NCBI GenBank assembly: GCA_900541345.1 | Contig: UQJE01000001.1 | Span: 40,852 to 104,851, forward strand | Source: an uncultured Blautia sp. | GTDB taxonomy: Bacteria > Bacillota > Clostridia > Lachnospirales > Lachnospiraceae | DNA length: 64,000 nt | Direction: 5' to 3' | In this document: positions 53,172-61,156 of the stretch, piece after piece | How positions within the stretch are numbered: the first letter of the stretch is position 1 | How the letters are laid out: every line of letters begins with the position of its first letter | The notes under the pieces: model-generated | What the model saw: the letters and a program-made list of their open reading frames with translations, nothing else | Databases searched by the model: none | Told to the model about the DNA's origin: nothing | Translations under genes and position numbers: made by a program

Positions 53172-54203
53172 TTATTCTTCCTTAAACGTAATTTTCTGCT
53201 GCTCCATATCTGCCACTGCTTCCACCCCAAAAGGAATAATACACCGTGGCAGTGCATGGCCCACATTACTATTATACACAACAGGAAGAGAAGGATTATC
53301 AATTACCTCCACAAGTATTTTTTTATACTCTTCATAATACGTCTCGTCCATCGGTTTTCCGATTAAAACACCGTTTATCACCTCAAAAATCCCTGTGTCT
53401 TTTAATACGGTAAGAGCCTTTCTGTATTTTTCAGGAGACATTTTCTCCTCACTTGATTCCAGAAGAAGAATCTTTCCCTCCCAGTCTTCCAGAGATGGGA
53501 AAAGCTGGTAGCGCCTGCAAAGCTCCGGGGAATCCGCGTATCTCTCCCCGTCAAACATATCAAAAATCGTATCAATACAGCCTCCCAGAATTTTCCCGCA
53601 AAAAACAGCATTTCCCTGAAGAAGCTCAAATCCTCCGTTCTGATGCACTGGCAGTCTTGTTCCAAGCTGGCTTTCACTGTAATCCGTTCTGCCTTCATAC
53701 CACACCTCACTCGGCGTAATTTCCCGGATACCGCCTGTCTTAATTAACTCCTCAAAATATTTTCTCGTATAAGGCAGCATTTCCTGCTCCATCTCGCACA
53801 CATCGGAAAGAAACGCCTGACCGTAAAAAGTAGGAAGCCCCACTTTATGAAGCATAAAATGATTCATGGTAGAATCGGAAAATCCCAGAAAAATCTTATT
53901 TTTCACTGCCTTTTTTAGCGCATCATTTTCAAATAAATAAGGGAGAAGGCGGTACGTATCGTCGCCTCCGATGGCGCACAGGATCATATCCACCTCAGGA
54001 TCTTCAAATGCCTGGAGTAAATCCTCTGCCCGCTTCTGTGGATTTTCTTTTACATAGTCGATTCCTTTTCTGGCATGGGGCATGAACTTTACAGAAAGTC
54101 CGTATTCCTCCAGCCGTCTGATTCCCAAATCCACCTCATGTTTTACAAAATCTTCTCCAATCGTTCCACTGGATAAACTGACAATTCCCACTGTTTTTCC
54201 CAT
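53172..54203 (-). CDS. S66 family (LD-carboxypeptidase/MccF-like) peptidase
   Basis: 343-residue serine peptidase. Nucleophile Ser in LGFSDSTMNH, with Glu in KILLLESSEEK and His in NSNVGHALPR forming the S66 triad; AIGGDDTYRLLP is the family oxyanion region. The family trims murein tetrapeptides (LdcA) or cleaves microcin C-type toxins (MccF). The length and lack of signal peptide suit a cytosolic enzyme; self-immunity or wall recycling are both possible. Confidence 0.88.
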   Translation of the reverse strand: MGKTVGIVSLSSGTIGEDFVKHEVDLGIRRLEEYGLSVKFMPHARKGIDYVKENPQKRAEDLLQAFEDPEVDMILCAIGGDDTYRLLPYLFENDALKKAVKNKIFLGFSDSTMNHFMLHKVGLPTFYGQAFLSDVCEMEQEMLPYTRKYFEELIKTGGIREITPSEVWYEGRTDYSESQLGTRLPVHQNGGFELLQGNAVFCGKILGGCIDTIFDMFDGERYADSPELCRRYQLFPSLEDWEGKILLLESSEEKMSPEKYRKALTVLKDTGIFEVINGVLIGKPMDETYYEEYKKILVEVIDNPSLPVVYNSNVGHALPRCIIPFGVEAVADMEQQKITFKEE

Positions 54204-54273
54204 AATATTCTCCCTTCCCTCTACTGTCGAGCATATTGCTTTCCAGTAAATCGTTTGATATTATACGTTTTTT

Positions 54274-54759
54274 CTACCTGTCTCTACGACGCTTCATCGT
54301 CATATCTTCACTATATCCCATAAGATGTTTATCTTTACTCCATATCATAATACGACCAATAGCCGGAACTTCTTCTTTATATCTTTCGTAAAATCGGATG
54401 ATACTCATATCACCAATTCCCATCTCCAGTTTTAATGCATATTCAGGAAAGTCATTCGCTAATGCAAGCAAATCTTCTTTTCGCATCTCTAATCCATAAA
54501 GCTTCCACGGAGCTTCATCTTTTGCAGTTTTTGTTAGAAATGTTTGAAATTCCATCGCTTTTTTTCTTCGTATAGTTCCATCAGCAATATGGGCAATATG
54601 ATTTCCACTTTCAATAATTGTTGACATAGGCAATATCATTGTTTCCTCTGACGCAACTGCTGTTTTAAATTCATCTTTTACTACATCGGCTTCTGCACAC
54701 ATATTAGGGACTTCCAAAAGATTCATTACAATAGAGGTGTCAATAAATCTTACATTCAT
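54274..54759 (-). CDS. PIN-like domain protein paired with AAA ATPase
   Basis: 161 residues. Pattern of a PIN ribonuclease fold: NVRFIDTSIVMNLLEVP with Asp7, an internal Glu-rich middle, GIGDMSIIRFYERY and IWSKDKHL near the end. Start 54759 is used because GGGGGTG lies eight bases upstream; a frame from 54780 overlaps the ATPase gene. It begins five bases after the ATPase stop. PIN enzymes cut RNA and are common as toxins, so this may be the effector of the pair. Confidence 0.7.
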   Translation of the reverse strand: MNVRFIDTSIVMNLLEVPNMCAEADVVKDEFKTAVASEETMILPMSTIIESGNHIAHIADGTIRRKKAMEFQTFLTKTAKDEAPWKLYGLEMRKEDLLALANDFPEYALKLEMGIGDMSIIRFYERYKEEVPAIGRIMIWSKDKHLMGYSEDMTMKRRRDR

Positions 54760-54764
54760 AATAT

Positions 54765-56039
54765 TTACACCCCCAACCATGAATAATCTTCGGATTTTAC
54801 TGGTTCTTTAATCAATCGTATCAAGGAATCATCTATCATTGCATCTCCCAGCCCCCCTTGTGCAAAAATGTTTTGGATTGTTTTGATTTCGACAAGTGGA
54901 ATAAAAAGGCTTGCTCCATTTTCCTTGTCTCTGTAAACAATAGAAACTCCGAGTAGTTTCTCCTTGTCATATTTATTCAGCAATACAGGATTATGTGTTG
55001 TGAGAATCAGATCAATCTTCCTATCCCTGCCTAATTCCTCTAAACTCTCAATCAGCGCCTGTACTCTTGCCGGATGAATACCATTATCAATTTCCTCAAT
55101 GACAAGTACACTATTCTCCGGTATCGTCAAAATTGCTGCTATAATCGCAATGCACCTGAGTGTTCCATCTGATAACCGCTTTGCATCTACAATTTCTGAA
55201 GAATTTTTATATTTTTCTTTCAATGCAAATAATACATCATCCAACTGCGTTTTGATAAAATCAATTCCCAACACTTCATTTTCAGGTAAATTACATATTA
55301 TATTTAATAATGCTTCCTTTTTTTTCTGATCTTCACATAATTGATAAAGAACCGGTGATATATTTTCACAATTTTCTTTTAATTCACTGTCTGTTACCCG
55401 TACATAATCCCTCATTTCTGTGGGAACTGGATTTAGCACAAAAATTCCTTTCAAATTATCTAATACGAGATTAATATATGCAAGACACGCTTCATCTCTT
55501 GACGTATTTTGAGGCAGCTTACTTTTCAATTGTGCAAGGACAGAAGAAACCCGCATACAAATAATATCTGGATTCCTTCCTGCTTTTTTATCGGCATATT
55601 CTGCTCTAATATCTCCACTATCCTTTTCAGCCTGCTTAGTCTTAAATATTTTTTCCGCACTTGTCAAGCTTGTCTTTCCATTTTTCACTTTATAAAGAGC
55701 TTCTTCTTCAACCCACACCCTTTTACTTGTACTGATTCTAATATAATAAAGCAGATCATATTTATCGTCCAAATCTATCAGGCATCCTAATTTAAATGAA
55801 GATGTATTGAAACGACAACAAGCTTTGCTTCCTCCCCTTACGTGGCTGTCATTATTTCTCGTTCCGTCCAAAATCACACTTAAATCTAAGCCTGTAGCTG
55901 CTTCTGCCAGTATTTGTATTCCCTCTATCGCATTACTTTTTCCAGATGAATTAGAACCAATAAGGCTTGTAATCGCCTCTAAATTCAATTCCGCCTTTTT
56001 AAAACTTTTAAAATTTTCAAATATAAAACTTTTAATCAT
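54765..56039 (-). CDS. AAA family (AAA_15/AAA_21, OLD-like) ATPase
   Basis: 424-residue ABC/SMC-type ATPase without membrane segments. Walker A GSNSSGKS (28-35), signature LSDGTLR (289-295), Walker B VLVIEEIDNG (311-320) and His349 in TTHNP. The region between the motifs is a family-specific insertion. No TOPRIM domain is present, unlike OLD nucleases. Paired with a PIN-like gene. DNA here is AT-rich (16 and 23 GC of 60 in two counted lines), suggesting transfer. Such ATPase-nuclease pairs are a common defence layout. Confidence 0.88.
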   Translation of the reverse strand: MIKSFIFENFKSFKKAELNLEAITSLIGSNSSGKSNAIEGIQILAEAATGLDLSVILDGTRNNDSHVRGGSKACCRFNTSSFKLGCLIDLDDKYDLLYYIRISTSKRVWVEEEALYKVKNGKTSLTSAEKIFKTKQAEKDSGDIRAEYADKKAGRNPDIICMRVSSVLAQLKSKLPQNTSRDEACLAYINLVLDNLKGIFVLNPVPTEMRDYVRVTDSELKENCENISPVLYQLCEDQKKKEALLNIICNLPENEVLGIDFIKTQLDDVLFALKEKYKNSSEIVDAKRLSDGTLRCIAIIAAILTIPENSVLVIEEIDNGIHPARVQALIESLEELGRDRKIDLILTTHNPVLLNKYDKEKLLGVSIVYRDKENGASLFIPLVEIKTIQNIFAQGGLGDAMIDDSLIRLIKEPVKSEDYSWLGV

Positions 56040-56169
56040 ATTTACAAACTTCCTTTTTATCGCTTTTGTTTAGTATAACACAAAGCCTTAGCAGTAAAAA
56101 GCTTCTTTAGATTTTCTTTTATATCGTCGATCCCTTTCCGCATATTGCTTTTCAGTAAAGCATTTCATC

Positions 56170-56745
56170 TTATAATGTTTGTACATAATACCAGTTATCT
56201 TTTAATTTTTCAATACTTTCTATCTGATCGGGTTTCAGTTCTTCTTTTATCTGCTCCTCTCCACCATCTGCATACATCAGTTCACAGCTTCCGCTTAACA
56301 TTCCGCGGAAAATCCAGAATGTCATGATTGTATCTTCCGCGTCATTGTCATAAACATGAACTTCTTCATCAGAAGAAGTGAAGCCGTACCGGAATGGAAG
56401 CTTTATATTTCCATGATCGTCCGGAGAAAGTTCCCTGCTTTTTACCATTTCCACTACTTTATCTCTTGCATTTGCATATAAAATAAACTCCGTTCTTACT
56501 CTTGCTTCCCTGAAAGGAAACAACAGAAATACAAGCGCTCCAGCCGCTAAAACCCAAAAAGAACGCCGATTTTCTTTTTTAAAAGCAAATATCAAGCAGA
56601 TAAAAAATCCGATCAGTATTGCGAAAAAAATTAACACGTCCAACAAAAACAAACGATTAAACAGATAATCCCCAAACCAGCCATAAAGAAACATAAGACA
56701 AACTGTAACAATGGAACTTACCATTAAATGATTCTTTTTTCTCAT
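56170..56745 (-). CDS. small membrane protein of unknown function
   Basis: 191 residues with three membrane segments in the first half (about 8-25, 30-52, 62-82), then a soluble domain of about 100 residues. No family recognised. It has modest ribosome binding signals (GGAGG before the ATG) and lies 28 bases after the acetyltransferase gene, so both are probably co-transcribed. Confidence 0.65.
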   Translation of the reverse strand: MRKKNHLMVSSIVTVCLMFLYGWFGDYLFNRLFLLDVLIFFAILIGFFICLIFAFKKENRRSFWVLAAGALVFLLFPFREARVRTEFILYANARDKVVEMVKSRELSPDDHGNIKLPFRYGFTSSDEEVHVYDNDAEDTIMTFWIFRGMLSGSCELMYADGGEEQIKEELKPDQIESIEKLKDNWYYVQTL

Positions 56746-56773
56746 ACAATCCTCCTGTCTTTAAAGATACCCC

Positions 56774-57274
56774 TTATAAAATCCGTTCCATTAAAATGTA
56801 GGAAAAAATCCCGCTAGTCACTTCTTCTCCCGTTTTTTCAAAATAATTTTTACTCCAGAAGGAAAAACTTTGCATATTTCCTTTATCTACCGCAAGTCGT
56901 ATTTTTTTCATTCCGAGTTCTGACAAAGCATGGGAAAAATCCCCGATGATTTCCGTTCCAATCCCCTTTCCCTGCAGCATTCTGTTCATCATAAAAAGTC
57001 CGATAAACACCGTCTTTTCTCTTGGATAATCCAGAACAAAATCCATAATTGCTGCCAAGACTTCATCTTTAAAGAACCCAACATAATATTTATCTTTTTT
57101 ATCCGTCCCTGGCGGAAGTTCTTCCATATCTTCTTTGATACTCTCCCTTGTCAGCTCTGAAAGATGATATTGATAAAAAATATTATTTTCTCTGCACAAA
57201 TCATAAATCTTTTCAATATCTTCATCTCCAAGACATCTGACTTCTAATCGAGAAGATAATTTTTCTATTTCCAT
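56774..57274 (-). CDS. GNAT family N-acetyltransferase
   Basis: 166-residue acyl-CoA transferase. Acetyl-CoA loop motif RMLQGKGIGTEIIGDF (about 100-115) and a C-terminal FSFWSKNYFEKTGEE. Start 57274 is chosen for the AGGAGG/GGGGAGG run upstream; the frame is open to 57331 but starts there lack a site. Substrate unknown. Confidence 0.86.
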   Translation of the reverse strand: MEIEKLSSRLEVRCLGDEDIEKIYDLCRENNIFYQYHLSELTRESIKEDMEELPPGTDKKDKYYVGFFKDEVLAAIMDFVLDYPREKTVFIGLFMMNRMLQGKGIGTEIIGDFSHALSELGMKKIRLAVDKGNMQSFSFWSKNYFEKTGEEVTSGIFSYILMERIL

Positions 57275-57351
57275 ACACTTCCTCCCCCCTCCTCTTTTCT
57301 TCATTTTACCATTCGCCTTTTCTCCCCGCAATAAACGTTCTGTTAAAAAAC

Positions 57352-57393
57352 ATAAAAAAGAAGCCTCGGAAATGGTCTTATTTCCGAAAGCCT
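57352..57393 (-). terminator. terminator after the alanine symporter gene
   Basis: Minus-strand GCTTTCGGAAAT/ATTTCCGAGGC stem followed by TTCTTTTTT. Confidence 0.8.
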
Positions 57394-57409
57394 GCTTTCT
57401 TTTCTTATC

Positions 57410-58780
57410 TTATTTATTATTTTTTAAATGTTCCTCGTATTTTTTTGTGAGTGCCACCACAACACCTCCGGAAGCAAGAAGTCCAATCAGGTTTGGAAGC
57501 ACCATCAGTCCGTTAAACATATCGGACATATCCCATACAAGCTGCACTTTCAATACAGAGCCTGCCATAACAAAAAGCACTACGAGAACAGAATAAATTT
57601 TTACTGCTTTTTTTCCAAAAAGATGGCGTACATTTACTTCTCCGAAATAGTACCAGCCTATGATTGTTGTAAAAGCAAAAAACAGCATACAAATGGCAAT
57701 AAATATTTTGCCAAAAGAACCGAACTTTGAATCAAATGCAGCCTGCGCAAGACTGGAACCGGTAAGTCCCGTATCAAGCGCGCCTGTGGAAATAATTACA
57801 AGAGCTGTCAGGGTAAGAATAATAAAAGTATCAATAAACACTCCCATCATTGCGATAATTCCCTGGTCACTTGGATGTTTCACCTGCGCTGTTGCATGTG
57901 CATGAGGCGTGGAACCCATACCTGCCTCATTGGAAAAAAGACCTCTTGCGACACCGAAACGCATTGCCTTCTGAACCGTAATTCCAAGCGCTCCGCCTGC
58001 CATTGCCTGCGGATTAAATGCCATTACAAAAATCTGTTTAAAAGCAACACCTACATCGCTTCCGCACATACACAAAATTACAACACAGCCAACAATATAA
58101 AACAATGCCATAACAGGAACGATTTTCTCTGTTACCCAGGCAATTCGTTTTACACCGCCAATAAAAATAACCGCTGCAACAACAGCCACGCAGATTCCCA
58201 CAATCAGAGGATTCACTCCAAACGCATTGTGGAAGGAATCTCCGATAGAATTGGACTGTACCATATTTCCCATGAATCCCAGAGCCAGAATAATGGCAAC
58301 TGAGAAAAAGCCAGCCAGAAATTTTCCGAATTTTCCTTTGAATATTGCTTTTATGTAATAAACAGGACCTCCTGTTACAACTCCGTCTACCACTTTCTTC
58401 GTATGCTGCGCCAGAACTGCTTCTGAGTAAATGGTCGCCATTCCGAAAAATGCAGAAATCCACATCCAGAAAATCGCTCCCGGTCCTCCGGCCGCAATGG
58501 CAGTTGCCGCTCCTGCGATATTACCAGTTCCCACCTGGGCTGCAATCGCAGTAGTCAGAGCCTGAAAAGAGCTTAATCCCGCCCCGTTTGAACCTCCGTT
58601 TAAAGAAAAATTCCCAAACAGTGCTTTCATTCCCGCACCAAATTTTCTCACCTGAATAAACCTCAGGCGAAAGGTAAAATAAATTCCTGTTGCAACCAGA
58701 AGGTACATCAGAAGATTATCCCATAGCAGAGTATTCACACTGCTTACGACAGAATCTAAAAAATTCATGACTGCTTCCAT
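57410..58780 (-). CDS. sodium:alanine symporter (AGCS family)
   Basis: 456-residue Na+-coupled alanine or glycine importer with about eleven membrane segments. Family signatures: ALTTAIAAQVGTGNIAGAAT near 75-95, GPGAIFWMWISAFFGM, and LFSNEAGMGSTPHAHATA near 300. Start 58780 is chosen for AAGGAG eight bases upstream over a longer frame to 58819. Driven by a full-consensus promoter. Confidence 0.95.
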   Translation of the reverse strand: MEAVMNFLDSVVSSVNTLLWDNLLMYLLVATGIYFTFRLRFIQVRKFGAGMKALFGNFSLNGGSNGAGLSSFQALTTAIAAQVGTGNIAGAATAIAAGGPGAIFWMWISAFFGMATIYSEAVLAQHTKKVVDGVVTGGPVYYIKAIFKGKFGKFLAGFFSVAIILALGFMGNMVQSNSIGDSFHNAFGVNPLIVGICVAVVAAVIFIGGVKRIAWVTEKIVPVMALFYIVGCVVILCMCGSDVGVAFKQIFVMAFNPQAMAGGALGITVQKAMRFGVARGLFSNEAGMGSTPHAHATAQVKHPSDQGIIAMMGVFIDTFIILTLTALVIISTGALDTGLTGSSLAQAAFDSKFGSFGKIFIAICMLFFAFTTIIGWYYFGEVNVRHLFGKKAVKIYSVLVVLFVMAGSVLKVQLVWDMSDMFNGLMVLPNLIGLLASGGVVVALTKKYEEHLKNNK

Positions 58781-58842
58781 TTTCTGTTCTCCTTGTTCTT
58801 GATTTTCATAAACTACCACGGTAATGCGAGCGCTGCAAATTT

Positions 58843-58871
58843 ATTATATGCGATGGAAAATGGAATGTCAA
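58843..58871 (-). promoter_or_regulatory. promoter of the alanine symporter gene
   Basis: -35 TTGACA (58866-58871), 17-bp spacer, -10 TATAAT (58843-58848): perfect consensus. Confidence 0.88.
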
Positions 58872-58965
58872 CAACTTTTTCTTTCTGGCGCAAACTTTTG
58901 TCTTTATATTGCGGACATATAATTTAGATAAGCTTATATTATATCTGTAATTTACACCTCAATCT

Positions 58966-59010
58966 CAGAAAGAAGGGCATGACAAATTTAATGTCATGCC
59001 CTTCTTTCTG
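58966..59010. terminator. perfect 19-bp hairpin after the zinc-ribbon gene
   Basis: Arms 58966-58984 and 58992-59010 (CAGAAAGAAGGGCATGACA and complement) around a seven-base loop. It lies ten bases after the zinc-ribbon gene stop on the minus strand; T residues are within the stem rather than behind it. Confidence 0.65.
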
Positions 59011-59020
59011 TATCTCGTAT

Positions 59021-59587
59021 TTATACTTCTTCACTGCCGGAAATTTTCTCTTCTGTCTTCCCCAGTTCTTCCGTTTCTTCTGTCTCACCAGATTCTGTTT
59101 CCCTGGTTTCTGTCCCCTCAGATTCTTCTGTTCCCTGGAAGCTTGTATCCTCTTCCGGTGCATTTTCCGGTTTTTCTACGGTTTCTTCCCGGAAAGCTTC
59201 CTCCTCCGGCTTTTCTTTTTTGTCCTCGCAGGCAGTTCCGCAGAAAGGACAGAAAAATACTTCTTTGTCTATTGTGTGATGACAGGACGGACAGATTTTC
59301 TGTCCTGCTTTTCCCGCGGCAGAACCTTTCAGCTCATGTATTTTGCTTACATGTCTGCTGATTTCTCCACAGATTCCTGCAATTTCATCATCGACAGGCT
59401 CTCCGCCTTCGTACCGCTTATAAATAATGCTGCCCAGTCTTTCCATTGCTTTGGAGACAACACGCTCTTCTGCAGAAATCTGATTGCGAAGCTTCTGCAC
59501 TTCATAAAAATTTTCTGCTTTTTCACTTAACTCTCTCGCTGTTCTTGAGATTGTCTCCCCAAAGCTGTCAAAAAAATCGTTTGCCAT
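59021..59587 (-). CDS. zinc-ribbon protein with acidic tail
   Basis: 188 residues: a helical N-terminal part (about 1-90), a zinc ribbon CPSCHHTIDKEVFFCPFCG (about 98-116) and a long Glu/Thr/Ser-rich tail. No enzymatic domain. It starts 14 bases after the divergent ClpX gene, so it may act with it, for example as an adaptor. Family not named. Confidence 0.75.
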   Translation of the reverse strand: MANDFFDSFGETISRTARELSEKAENFYEVQKLRNQISAEERVVSKAMERLGSIIYKRYEGGEPVDDEIAGICGEISRHVSKIHELKGSAAGKAGQKICPSCHHTIDKEVFFCPFCGTACEDKKEKPEEEAFREETVEKPENAPEEDTSFQGTEESEGTETRETESGETEETEELGKTEEKISGSEEV

Positions 59588-59601
59588 TTCTGTCTCCTTT
59601 C

Positions 59602-61029
59602 TTACTGCTGCTCCAGAAGCGGCACTTCCTGCCCTCTTAAAAGAATTCTTGGTCCTCCTGTGCCTTCAATATACTCTCTCGTTATAATAACCTCGCCAAT
59701 AGAATCGTCCTTTGGAATCTCGTACATAATGTCAAGCATATACTCCTCAAGAATTGCCCGCAAAGCTCTCGCTCCTGTTTTTTTCTCAAGGGCTTTGGCT
59801 GCAATGGCGTGAAGCGCTCCGTCTTCAAATTCCAGTTTTACCTCGTCGAGAGCCAGCAGTTTCTGGTACTGTTTTAAAATTGCATTTTTCGGCTCTTTCA
59901 AAATCTTAACCAGCATATCCTCTGTAAGACCATTTAAGGTAAAGATAATCGGCAGACGTCCGATAAACTCGGGAATCATTCCAAAGGTACGAATATCGTC
60001 TACTGTCACCTTCTCAAGAAGATGCGGATCATTATCATACTTATCTTTTAAATCTGCATAAAAACCAATGGATGCCTGTTTATTCAGACGCTCTTTAATA
60101 ATATTTTCCAGATCCGGGAACGCTCCTCCGCAGATAAAAAGAATATTCCTTGTATCTACTGTCGTCATAGGAACCATCGCATTTTTACTGTTTGCACCGA
60201 TGGGAACCTCCACCTGGCTTCCCTCCAGAAGCTTCAGCATTCCCTGCTGCACTGCTTCTCCGCTTACATCTCTCTGGTTTGTATTTTTTTTCTTTGCTAT
60301 CTTGTCGATCTCATCGATGAAAATAATTCCGTGTTCTGCTTTTTCTACATCGTTGTCTGCTGCTGCGAGAAGCTTGGAAACTACGCTTTCAATATCATCT
60401 CCAATATATCCGGCCTCTGTAAGCGATGTTGCGTCTGCAATGGCAAGCGGTACGTCGAGAAGTTTTGCAAGAGTCTTTACAAGATATGTCTTACCACTTC
60501 CTGTCGGTCCGATCATAAGCATATTTGACTTCTCAATCTCAATTTCATCCATTGTGTTGGTAGCTACACGTTTATAATGATTATACACAGCTACAGACAT
60601 TACTTTTTTTGCATATTCCTGTCCAATCACATACTCGTCAAGAGTTGCCTTGATCTTGTGGGGCGCCGGGATATTTTTAAGATCAAGAACCGGCTTATTT
60701 TCCTCCTCCTTTTTCTTCTTCACTTTTTTGGGCTTTGCAGTAGGAGGCTGTAAATTACTTAAATCTATCATGCTCACATTCGGCATGTTCATAAGATCTG
60801 CATAATTAAAATTTCCGTTGTTTATCTGCGTATTCATACTGTCAAAGCTTTTCTGCATACAGTCTGTACAGATATGTATATTATTGGGGAGCTCGATCAT
60901 TCCCTTGCACTGACTCTCCGGTCTGCGGCAGAGAAAACAAAAGTTTTCGTATTCATCTTTGTCATTCTCCTGTTCATTCTCCCCTGCTGCTTCTGTTAAT
61001 TCTTCTTTATCATCAAACTGGTCTCCCAT
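59602..61029 (-). CDS. second, divergent ClpX-type AAA+ ATPase
   Basis: 475-residue ClpX homologue. Zinc-domain Cys at 31, 34, 54 and 57 after an acidic 30-residue extension, then a Lys-rich linker (near 95-115). AAA+ core: GPTGSGKT, pore loop GYIG, Walker B FIDEIDK. ClpP-docking IGF is kept (SIGFYADL), but the RKH loop of canonical ClpX is replaced by GANSKNAMVP. The pore-2 region therefore differs and substrates may too. No clpP adjoins; the ClpP at 24.1 kb could serve. Start 61029 has AAAGGAG. Confidence 0.9.
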   Translation of the reverse strand: MGDQFDDKEELTEAAGENEQENDKDEYENFCFLCRRPESQCKGMIELPNNIHICTDCMQKSFDSMNTQINNGNFNYADLMNMPNVSMIDLSNLQPPTAKPKKVKKKKEEENKPVLDLKNIPAPHKIKATLDEYVIGQEYAKKVMSVAVYNHYKRVATNTMDEIEIEKSNMLMIGPTGSGKTYLVKTLAKLLDVPLAIADATSLTEAGYIGDDIESVVSKLLAAADNDVEKAEHGIIFIDEIDKIAKKKNTNQRDVSGEAVQQGMLKLLEGSQVEVPIGANSKNAMVPMTTVDTRNILFICGGAFPDLENIIKERLNKQASIGFYADLKDKYDNDPHLLEKVTVDDIRTFGMIPEFIGRLPIIFTLNGLTEDMLVKILKEPKNAILKQYQKLLALDEVKLEFEDGALHAIAAKALEKKTGARALRAILEEYMLDIMYEIPKDDSIGEVIITREYIEGTGGPRILLRGQEVPLLEQQ

Positions 61030-61114
61030 GATAACTCCTTTCTTCACCTTCTGATATGTCACATTATATCACAATATATCTTTCTGTTAAAATAAAGTTT
61101 TTATAAAAACAACA

Positions 61115-61146
61115 GGAAAATGAGGTGCTTTTCACACCTCATTTCC
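61115..61146 (-). terminator. terminator after the HtrA-type protease gene
   Basis: Minus-strand AAATGAGGTG/CACCTCATTT stem followed by TCCTGTTGTTTTT. Confidence 0.75.
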
Positions 61147-61156
61147 CGTATTATCA

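Noticed and set aside
54274..56039. OLD/Gabija-type nuclease
   Set aside because: The ATPase has no TOPRIM domain and no helicase gene adjoins it.
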